A stretch of 5,458 nucleotides of DNA, from NCBI GenBank assembly GCA_024699575.1, contig JAILPF010000493.1, positions 1-5,458 on the forward strand, read 5' to 3'. Position 1 is the stretch's first letter. Each line of letters opens with the position of its first letter. Origin of the DNA: Acetatifactor sp. (GTDB taxonomy: Bacteria > Bacillota > Clostridia > Lachnospirales > Lachnospiraceae). The notes under the pieces are model-generated. The model was not told where the DNA came from. It ran no database searches and worked only from the letters and a program-made list of their open reading frames with translations. The position numbers and the translations under genes are program-made. Below are positions 1-5,458 of the stretch, one piece after another.

Positions 1-731
1 TGTATGGAGTGGAACTGTCCGAACAAAATAAGGGTGCGGTGTATGCTTCTCTGGTTCCGGATGCGGATTGGTTTAACATTGTCATGCTTCATGGACAAGA
101 GGCGGAAACAGGCACAAAGGATAAGGCAGAGGTAATCAACCTGCGTGCATTGAAAAATAAGGGGATTGATTACCTGGCACTGGGGCATGTTCATGCATAT
201 AAGGAAGAAAAACTGGATGGCAGAGGTTTCTATTGCTATCCCGGCTGCCTGGAAGGCAGAGGCTTTGATGAGTGCGGAGAGCATGGTTTTGTATTATTGG
301 ATATCGATGCATCAAATCATAGCTGCAAGCGTACTTTTGTCCCTTTTGCTCTCAGAAATCTGTATACAGTGGATGTGGATGTGACGGATTCCATGACCAG
401 TGCACAGATTCGTGAGAAAATCAGGGAGGAATTGATTAAACGATGTTATGAGACGAAAAGTTTGTTGAAGATAGTTCTTTGCGGAACAGTGGATGTAGAA
501 TGTGAAAAGAATCTGGAATATCTGAAAAAAGAATTTGAACAGGACTATTATTTTGTGAAAATATATGATGAAACCACCCTCTCGATGCATTATGAGGATT
601 ATCGTCTGGACAGGTCTCTCAAGGGAGAGTTTGTGCGGACTGTGGAGGCAGACGACTCTTTATCCGAATCAGACCGGATGGCAATTATACGCTACGGTTT
701 GCAACTGATAGCAGGAGAAGAATTAGTGTAA
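1..731 (+). CDS. Metallophosphoesterase, SbcD/Mre11/YhaO-like DNA repair exonuclease subunit (5'-partial)
   Basis: This is the C-terminal part of a calcineurin-like metallophosphoesterase, the predicted nuclease partner of the SMC-like ATPase that follows. The reading frame is open to the window edge (codons Tyr-Gly precede the GTG at 9), so that GTG is probably an internal Val and the true start lies upstream. Counting from codon 9 as residue 1, the visible phosphoesterase motifs are MLHGQ (His28) and LGHVHAY (Gly59-His60-Val-His62). These correspond to the late metal-binding motifs of the Mre11/SbcD fold. A Gly/Cys-rich stretch (YPGCLEGRGFDECGEHG, 77-93) follows and resembles clostridial YhaO-like proteins as I recall them. 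The early motifs (DxH, GDxxD, GNHD) are not in the window, which suggests about 100-130 residues are missing. Residues after about 110 would be the accessory or partner-binding region. The stop is 14 bases before the ATPase start, so the two are almost certainly one operon. Family assignment is confident; nuclease activity is inferred. Confidence 0.9.
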   Translation, partial: YGVELSEQNKGAVYASLVPDADWFNIVMLHGQEAETGTKDKAEVINLRALKNKGIDYLALGHVHAYKEEKLDGRGFYCYPGCLEGRGFDECGEHGFVLLDIDASNHSCKRTFVPFALRNLYTVDVDVTDSMTSAQIREKIREELIKRCYETKSLLKIVLCGTVDVECEKNLEYLKKEFEQDYYFVKIYDETTLSMHYEDYRLDRSLKGEFVRTVEADDSLSESDRMAIIRYGLQLIAGEELV

Positions 732-745
732 GAGAGGAATGAAAT

Positions 746-3385
746 ATGAGAATCGTGAATTGTCACGTGGAGAACTTTGGAAAACTCCACGATATGGATT
801 TGGATTTTTCACAGGGGCTGAATCGATTTTGCGAAGATAACGGCTGGGGAAAAAGTACTCTTGCAGCTTTTATTCGTGTGATGTTTTTCGGTTTTGCGGG
901 AGACAGGAAAAGAGATATTTCCGAAAATGAGAGAAAAAGATTCCAGCCATGGCAGGGCGGCACCTATGGTGGACGACTTACCTTTGAGACAAAAGGAAAA
1001 CAGTATGTGGTGTCACGTGTCTTTCAGGATAAAGAGGCAAACGACTTGTTCGAGCTTCGTGATGCCGGAACCAATTTGGAGAGTAAGGATTTTTCCGCCA
1101 ATTTAGGGGAAGAATTGTTTCAAATCAACAGAGAGTCTTTTTTGCGCAGCGCCTTTATCAGCCAGAATGACTGCATAACAGGTGTGACGGACAGCATCAA
1201 TGCCAAGATGGGAAATCTGGCAGATAACACCGGTGATTTGGATTCCTATGAGGCAGCAGATGCCAGAATCCAGGGAATCATAAATAGTATGTCCCCGTCC
1301 AGAAAGACAGGAAATTTGTATAAGAAAAAAGCCTACCTGACGGAACTTTCCACCAGAATCAGAGAGGGGGAAGGATTGGAGGAAGGCTTAGACAGAGTGC
1401 AGAAACTGCAGGAGAAAGCCCGGGCGGAATGTAAGGATTTGACAGAACGGCTTACCGACATCCGGGCACTTCAGGCAAAGGCAAGCCGAATGAAGGATTT
1501 GGCTGCCGAAAAGGAAAAATACGTCCGGCTGCTGGAGGATGACAAAGAGAAACAAAAGCAGTTGCAGATGCAGAAAGATAAATTCCCGATGGGTGTTCCG
1601 GCAGCGGAGGAAGTGCGAACCATGCAGGAGGAGGCGACCGCATGGGAACAGGCGAAAAAAGCTGTTTCAATTTATCAGCTGACAGATGAGGAGACAAAAG
1701 AGCTTGTAAAGCTGGGTGAGAAGTTTTCCGGGGAACCACTATCAGCTGAAGATTTTAACCTCATTGCGGGTAAGGTTCGCAGATACAATGAACTTCACCA
1801 TAAGACATTGGAAAACAGAATGCCGGAGGAAGAACTGGAACAGCTCAGGAGACTTTCGGAGCGATTTGGCGAGGAAACCATGCCCGCTCAGACGGTAAAT
1901 CGTCTTTTGAACCGCTGGAACGACATGGACATGCGAAAGAGAACACTTGAGATGGTCCGCATACATTATGAGACACAGACCTTGCATGGTGGTATTCCCA
2001 AGAAACTTGGAATTGTGATGATGTTACTGGGACTGGCAGTGATTTCAGTGGGGGTGTGTATTTATTTGGCCCTGCTGGAGCTTCCCATACCGGCACTGCC
2101 TGTTATCGGAGCGGGAGGCGGTTTATCCTTAATCGGAATTATTATGATGCTAGTAGGGAAGAGAAAAGAGAGGGAGGAGTATTTGACCAAACAACTTCCA
2201 CTGAAGAAACAGATGGAGGAGGACGAGGATACCATTGAAGAAATTCGTGAGGAAGTGTATGCTTTCTTACGGCGTCTGCAGATTGAATGCGATGAGAGCA
2301 ATGTCAATTATCGTCTACAGAAGCTTGCCGAGGAAGCAGCTTCGTATGAGTGGCTCAAGGAAAGAAAAGCAAGAGATAAATCAGATGTATACCTGATGGA
2401 ATGTGAAGGATTAAGAGAAGAGCTTACATTCTTTTTCAAAAAATATGCCTCTGTAGACAGTATAGATGCAGTGACAGATGATTTTGCGGAAAAGCTGAGT
2501 AAAATCAGAGAAGAGTGGAATCGGTTTGTTTCCTTGAGCGAACGTTCTGAGAAAACTGAGAATGAGCAGGCTGCTGTACAGAGGATGCAGGAACGATTGG
2601 ATGGGAGACTGGAACGGTATGGACTGATTAGACAGGAGAATCTGACTGCACAGTTGATGAATCTGCTTCAGGATGTGACAGATTACGGTCATGTTCAAAA
2701 CGCTGCCGACAGTGCAAGAAAAAGTCTGGAGACTTTTGAGACGGAAAATGATGTGGCAGCTCTGAAGGTGGAAACAATCGACGAACTTCCTGATCTGGAG
2801 GATTTGAACGGCAAATATCAGGAAGCCCAGGAACGCAGACAGAGATTGCAGGAGCAGCTTTTGGATTACGAACAGCAGACGAATGACTACAGGGATCAGA
2901 TAGATGAATGGATGAGTCTGCGTGAAGAACTGGAAAAAGTTTCACAGGAGTACCGGCTGGAGGAAAAACAATTCGGACATTTCAAGAAGGTTCAGGAGTA
3001 TCTGGCTAAAGCGAAGGAATCCATGACTGCACAGTATATGGCGCCGCTTCATGACAGCTTCAGCAGGTATTATGAAACAGTTACGGGAAAAGATGCAGAT
3101 AAGTATCATTTTGATGCCAATGCAAAGGTGACGGTGGAAGAGGCGGGAATGCAGAGAGAGACGGAATATTTCAGCATGGGATATCAGGATCTGATTGGCA
3201 TTTGCCTGCGGCTGGCTTTTGTGGATGCGATGTATCCTGATGAGGCACCGACACTTTTTCTGGATGATCCCTTTGTGAATCTGGATGATAAAAACAGGAT
3301 AGGTGCCGCTAAATTGCTGAAAAAGGTATCGGAGAGATATCAGATTATCTACTTTACCTGTAGTTTAGGGAGAAATGAGGGTTAG
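746..3385 (+). CDS. SMC/Rad50-like AAA ATPase, YhaN type, with central membrane hairpin
   Basis: This is a complete 879-residue ATPase of the SbcC/Rad50/YhaN kind, predicted to act with the upstream phosphoesterase in processing DNA ends. The N-terminal half-head has a RecF/SMC-like opening (MRIVNCHVENFGKL), a P-loop at 30-38 (EDNGWGKST, Lys36) and a Q-loop at 137-141 (AFISQ, Gln140). The C-terminal half-head has the ABC signature FSMGYQDL at 809-816, Walker B TLFLDDP at 836-842 and D-loop NLDD at 845-848. Between them lie long charged segments, about 170-415 and 475-770, that look like antiparallel coiled coil. At the tip sit two hydrophobic helices, about 421-444 and 451-471, followed by the basic cluster GKRKER. 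No CxxC zinc hook is present. The first P-loop glycine is Glu30, and the end of the protein (FTCSLGRNEG) has no obvious H-loop His. The ATG at 746 is supported by AGAGG at 733-737 with 8-nt spacing. Family assignment is strong; DNA repair role and membrane anchoring are inferred. Confidence 0.92.
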   Translation: MRIVNCHVENFGKLHDMDLDFSQGLNRFCEDNGWGKSTLAAFIRVMFFGFAGDRKRDISENERKRFQPWQGGTYGGRLTFETKGKQYVVSRVFQDKEANDLFELRDAGTNLESKDFSANLGEELFQINRESFLRSAFISQNDCITGVTDSINAKMGNLADNTGDLDSYEAADARIQGIINSMSPSRKTGNLYKKKAYLTELSTRIREGEGLEEGLDRVQKLQEKARAECKDLTERLTDIRALQAKASRMKDLAAEKEKYVRLLEDDKEKQKQLQMQKDKFPMGVPAAEEVRTMQEEATAWEQAKKAVSIYQLTDEETKELVKLGEKFSGEPLSAEDFNLIAGKVRRYNELHHKTLENRMPEEELEQLRRLSERFGEETMPAQTVNRLLNRWNDMDMRKRTLEMVRIHYETQTLHGGIPKKLGIVMMLLGLAVISVGVCIYLALLELPIPALPVIGAGGGLSLIGIIMMLVGKRKEREEYLTKQLPLKKQMEEDEDTIEEIREEVYAFLRRLQIECDESNVNYRLQKLAEEAASYEWLKERKARDKSDVYLMECEGLREELTFFFKKYASVDSIDAVTDDFAEKLSKIREEWNRFVSLSERSEKTENEQAAVQRMQERLDGRLERYGLIRQENLTAQLMNLLQDVTDYGHVQNAADSARKSLETFETENDVAALKVETIDELPDLEDLNGKYQEAQERRQRLQEQLLDYEQQTNDYRDQIDEWMSLREELEKVSQEYRLEEKQFGHFKKVQEYLAKAKESMTAQYMAPLHDSFSRYYETVTGKDADKYHFDANAKVTVEEAGMQRETEYFSMGYQDLIGICLRLAFVDAMYPDEAPTLFLDDPFVNLDDKNRIGAAKLLKKVSERYQIIYFTCSLGRNEG
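3377..3381 (+). promoter_or_regulatory. Ribosome binding site of the GT-C gene, inside the ATPase coding end
   Basis: GAGGG lies 7 nt before the ATG at 3389 and within the last codons of the ATPase gene, which stops at 3383-3385. This supports the ATG at 3389 as the start and suggests translational coupling: ribosomes finishing the ATPase would be at the next gene's initiation site. Confidence 0.6.
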
Positions 3386-3388
3386 AAA

Positions 3389-4882
3389 ATGTGGAATAAA
3401 TTGATTTCCCGTGGGAGCATGTTGGGATACAGTGTGCTCATGATTATGGTGTTGATAATATGTATGACCGCCGGGGAAATAGAGTATGTGCATAAAAAGA
3501 TCTTTCAGTTTTCAAACTGGTATTATCTTGTTGTTGGTCTTATCGGAATTATGGTAATCGGCCTGGTCGGAATCTGGCTGGAGAAAAAGGCGTGGTTTCA
3601 GAGATGCGATAGAGTATTTGTGGCAATAATTTGCGCCTTATTGTTTGTAACACTTGTTTTCGTCACTCATTATTATTATTTTCATACAGGCTGGGATGCA
3701 GGCCTTATTGCTATATCGGCGTCGACTCTTGCTGATGGTATGCCAGAGAATCTCAGTGAGTGGTATTTTTCGGTATATCCGAATAACATTTTTATTACCA
3801 TTGTTTTTTCAGTGGTAATCAGGCTCGGCCGTCTGACCGGAGCACTGACAGACTATAACTGGCTTGTAATTTTTCAGAGCGCGGGGTGGACTTTTTCCGC
3901 ATTTTTGGTATATATGAGTGCAGAGAAACTATCAGGTAGAAAAAGCATTGCTGTTTCGTCGTGGCTCCTTATGCTTGCGATTGCCGGTGTTTCTCCATGG
4001 GTAACGGTTCCCTATTCTGATTCCATGGGACTTTTTTGGACCGCAATTGTGCTGTATTTATTTGCCTACAATAAAGGAATGCTTCCTATGGGATTTTTCC
4101 TTGCAACAGGATATTTTATCAAGCCACATATTTTAATTATGGGAATTGCAATGCTGATTACACAGAGTGGCAGTTTGTTAAAAAACAGAAAGAGAGTAGC
4201 ACTTGTGGCGCTTGGTTTCTTACTGGGAATCGGGACAGTAAAAGGTGGAGAAATAATCTGTGGTTTTGATGTGAATCCGGAAAGAACATTCGGCGTAAAA
4301 CATTTTCTCATGCTGGGGTTGAATGAGGAATATAACGGAGTCATCAATATAGAGGATCAGGATTTCTCTATGGCCATTACAACCAAGGCAGAGAGAGATC
4401 GTGCAAATATGGAGGTTGCGAGGCAGAGATTGGAGGATATGTCATTTGGAAGACTTCTTACACATCTGCGGCGTAAAATCCTCACAGCCTATAATGATGG
4501 GAGCTTTGCATGGTGGTGTGAGGGAGAATTTTACCTGATTCAGGTATGGACAGGAAGTCCTAAATTGGAGAAAGTATTTCGGCAGTTTTATTATCCGGAT
4601 GGCAGGTATTACAATCTCTTTTTGAACTACGGACAGAGCATTTGGATTGGCAGTCTGTTTGTCGGAGCATTTGCAGCGTTGTTTAAGAAAAATGAAAAAA
4701 TAAATGTGTTTTTGCTGACTATGATAGGATATGTATTTTATGAAATGATTTTTGAACCGAGGGCGAGACATCTTTTGACCGCTATGCCTATATGGGTGAT
4801 CCTGGTGTCTGTCGCTATGTTTGGAATTTTCGGTATGGTTCTTCGTGGAATGCAGAAAATCCCGTTTGGAAATCGACAATAG
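3389..4882 (+). CDS. Polytopic membrane protein, probable GT-C (GT39/PMT-like) glycosyltransferase
   Basis: This 497-residue integral membrane protein has about 11-12 hydrophobic segments, near 12-29, 44-63, 76-95, 133-148, 157-177, 186-204, 212-227, 233-258, 268-286, 416-432, 439-455 and 464-484. A hydrophilic region of about 130 residues (287-415) would be an extended loop or domain. GT-C features: an acidic residue just after a transmembrane helix (HTGWDAG, Asp103), placed outside by the positive-inside rule because the preceding loop LEKKAWFQRCDR is basic; a YPNN motif (130-133); PYSDS (208-212); IKPH (244-247); and a terminal EPRARHLL motif (456-463) like the E-R-Y/H-L element before the last helix of many PMT/ArnT-like enzymes. 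Such enzymes use a polyprenyl-phosphate sugar to glycosylate lipids, wall polymers or proteins on the outer face. The substrate here cannot be told. It starts 3 bases after the ATPase stop, so it is probably co-transcribed. The fold call is from motifs and topology by eye; another polytopic family is possible. Confidence 0.72.
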   Translation: MWNKLISRGSMLGYSVLMIMVLIICMTAGEIEYVHKKIFQFSNWYYLVVGLIGIMVIGLVGIWLEKKAWFQRCDRVFVAIICALLFVTLVFVTHYYYFHTGWDAGLIAISASTLADGMPENLSEWYFSVYPNNIFITIVFSVVIRLGRLTGALTDYNWLVIFQSAGWTFSAFLVYMSAEKLSGRKSIAVSSWLLMLAIAGVSPWVTVPYSDSMGLFWTAIVLYLFAYNKGMLPMGFFLATGYFIKPHILIMGIAMLITQSGSLLKNRKRVALVALGFLLGIGTVKGGEIICGFDVNPERTFGVKHFLMLGLNEEYNGVINIEDQDFSMAITTKAERDRANMEVARQRLEDMSFGRLLTHLRRKILTAYNDGSFAWWCEGEFYLIQVWTGSPKLEKVFRQFYYPDGRYYNLFLNYGQSIWIGSLFVGAFAALFKKNEKINVFLLTMIGYVFYEMIFEPRARHLLTAMPIWVILVSVAMFGIFGMVLRGMQKIPFGNRQ

Positions 4883-4884
4883 AC

Positions 4885-4914
4885 TTGATTATCTGCGCAT
4901 AAATGTGGTATGAT
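4885..4914 (+). promoter_or_regulatory. Sigma-A-type promoter for aspS (extended -10)
   Basis: A -35-like TTGATT (4885-4890) is separated by 18 bases from TATGAT (4909-4914). The -10 is preceded by TGg (4906-4908), giving an extended -10 element. The -35 starts only two bases after the GT-C stop codon. The predicted transcription start is around 4920-4922, giving a leader of about 50 nt before aspS. This is inferred from consensus matches and position; no experimental start is known here. Confidence 0.7.
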
Positions 4915-4923
4915 AAAGCAATG

Positions 4924-4936
4924 TGCAAACGTTTTA
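4924..4936 (+). promoter_or_regulatory. Operator-like palindrome (LacI/CcpA-type half-match) at the aspS transcription start
   Basis: TGCAAACGTTTTA contains the perfect 8-base palindrome AAACGTTT (4927-4934) centred on CG. It matches the first 12 positions of the catabolite-response (cre) pattern TGNNARCGNWWWCA but lacks the closing CA. It also resembles the central core of LacI/PurR-family operators (GCAAACGTTTGC). It sits just downstream of the predicted start, a position from which a bound repressor could block transcription. A short CG-centred palindrome in AT-rich DNA can arise by chance, so this is tentative. Confidence 0.3.
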
Positions 4937-4957
4937 TTGAAAGATTTATAAATAGGT

Positions 4958-4963
4958 AGAGGA
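4958..4963 (+). promoter_or_regulatory. Ribosome binding site of aspS
   Basis: AGAGGA lies 9 nt before the first of two tandem ATG codons (4973 and 4976). The spacing favours the first ATG; the second would be 12 nt away. The choice changes the protein by only one Met. Confidence 0.6.
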
Positions 4964-4972
4964 AGTGAAGAT

Positions 4973-5458
4973 ATGATGCAATCAAGAACGCATACCTGTA
5001 ATGAGCTGACAAGTGCAAATATCGGTGAAAAAGTTACATTGGTAGGCTGGTATGACAATTTAAGAAAGGTATCCAAGAATCTCGGTTTCCTGATTTTGAG
5101 AGACTTTTACGGCGTCACTCAGATTGTGATTGAGACAGAAGATATCATGCAGGCATTAAACGGTGTGAACAATGAATCCACACTGTTGGTGGAAGGTGTT
5201 GTAAGAGAGCGTTCCAACAAGAATGCCAATATCGCAACCGGTGATATCGAGGTTGTACCTGAAAAGGTAGAAGTGCTGGGTAATTGTATTTACAATGAAT
5301 TACCCTTTGAAATTAACCGTTCCACAGACGCAGATGAAAACCTGAGATTAAAGTATTGTTATCTGGATTTGAGAAATCCACAGGTGAAATCCAAGATTGT
5401 TCTCAGAAGCAAAATTGTTGCTGAACTTAGAAACCGCATGACAGACCTGGGTTTTTTG
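4973..5458 (+). CDS. aspS: Aspartyl-tRNA synthetase, N-terminal part (3'-partial)
   Basis: This is a class IIb aminoacyl-tRNA synthetase that charges tRNA-Asp in the cytoplasm. The 162 visible codons run off the window end; bacterial AspRS is usually near 590 residues, so about a quarter is present. Residues 5-105 form the OB-fold anticodon-binding domain: RTHTCNEL, IGEKVTLVGW (17-26), LRDFYGVTQIVI (42-53), VEGVVRER (73-80) and TGDIEVV (89-95). The linker and motif 1 region follow: LPFEINRSTDADENLRLKY (110-128) and YLDLRNP (130-136), close to the near-invariant bacterial RLKYRYLDLRRP. The catalytic domain would continue past residue 162. The segment after W26 (YDNLRKVSKNLGFL) departs from the usual bacterial WVxRRRDxGGxIFIDLRD and appears one residue longer. 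It has its own promoter at 4885-4914 and no T-box leader. AspRS is preferred over AsnRS or LysRS because of the LPFEI and YLDLR region; discriminating versus non-discriminating specificity cannot be settled from this part. Confidence 0.93.
   Translation, partial: MMQSRTHTCNELTSANIGEKVTLVGWYDNLRKVSKNLGFLILRDFYGVTQIVIETEDIMQALNGVNNESTLLVEGVVRERSNKNANIATGDIEVVPEKVEVLGNCIYNELPFEINRSTDADENLRLKYCYLDLRNPQVKSKIVLRSKIVAELRNRMTDLGFL

Noticed and set aside
9..11. GTG at position 9 as a true start of the first gene
   Set aside because: The frame continues upstream to the window edge, and without more N-terminal sequence the protein would lack the first metal-binding motifs of the phosphoesterase fold. 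The encoded residues before it also fit the family.
2628..2945. 105-residue open frame on the - strand
   Set aside because: It is opposite the coiled-coil part of the ATPase, where biased codon use leaves the antisense frame open. No domain is visible.
3665..3680. Short ATT/TAT repeat (tattattatt) as a microsatellite
   Set aside because: It is only a few triplets and encodes a run of Tyr residues (HYYYF) at the end of a membrane helix, so it is ordinary coding sequence.
4442..4879. 145-residue open frame on the - strand
   Set aside because: It lies wholly opposite the GT-C gene, whose frame has clear membrane helices and motifs. The antisense translation shows no recognisable domain and I saw no convincing promoter or ribosome binding site for it.
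4883..4972. T-box riboswitch or intrinsic terminator before aspS
   Set aside because: The gap is only 90 bases, with no visible T-box sequence and no stable GC stem followed by a U-run. The TGCGCA palindrome at 4894-4899 is too short to form a terminator.

Overview
The window looks like a piece of a low-to-mid-GC Firmicutes chromosome, most likely a Clostridia/Lachnospiraceae-type gut anaerobe. The clues are the protein styles (a clostridial YhaO/YhaN-like nuclease-ATPase pair and an aspartyl-tRNA synthetase with clostridial-looking residues), AG-rich Shine-Dalgarno sites at normal spacing, and a TTGATT/TGgTATGAT sigma-A-type promoter. The taxonomy is inferred from protein character only. All genes are on the + strand and the region is densely coding. 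The only real gap is about 90 bases before the last gene.

Layout: (1) 1-731 is the C-terminal part of a metallophosphoesterase of the SbcD/Mre11/YhaO type; its start lies upstream of the window. (2) 746-3385 is a complete 879-residue SMC/Rad50-like ATPase of the YhaN type. It has the split ABC ATPase head at its two ends, long charged (probably coiled-coil) arms, and a two-helix hydrophobic hairpin almost exactly in the middle, where SbcC/Rad50 would carry a zinc hook. (3) 3389-4882 is a 497-residue polytopic membrane protein with hallmarks of the GT-C glycosyltransferase fold. It starts three bases after the ATPase stop, with its ribosome binding site inside the ATPase coding end. (4) 4883-4972 is a short intergenic region with a strong-looking extended -10 promoter and an AAACGTTT palindrome at the predicted transcription start. 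(5) 4973-5458 is the N-terminal 162 codons of aspartyl-tRNA synthetase (aspS), cut by the window end.

How they work together: genes 1 and 2 are the two halves of a predicted Mre11-Rad50-like DNA end-processing machine, here probably tethered to the membrane by the ATPase hairpin. The GT-C gene is tightly packed behind them and probably co-transcribed, although no functional link is known to me. aspS appears to be an independent transcription unit with its own promoter and a leader of only about 50 nt, too short for a T-box riboswitch. I saw no RNA genes, mobile elements, CRISPR arrays or sizeable repeats. The most unusual points are the membrane-hairpin SMC protein, the GT-C gene coupled to it, and the operator-like palindrome in front of aspS. 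None of these amounts to clear evidence of an undescribed system.
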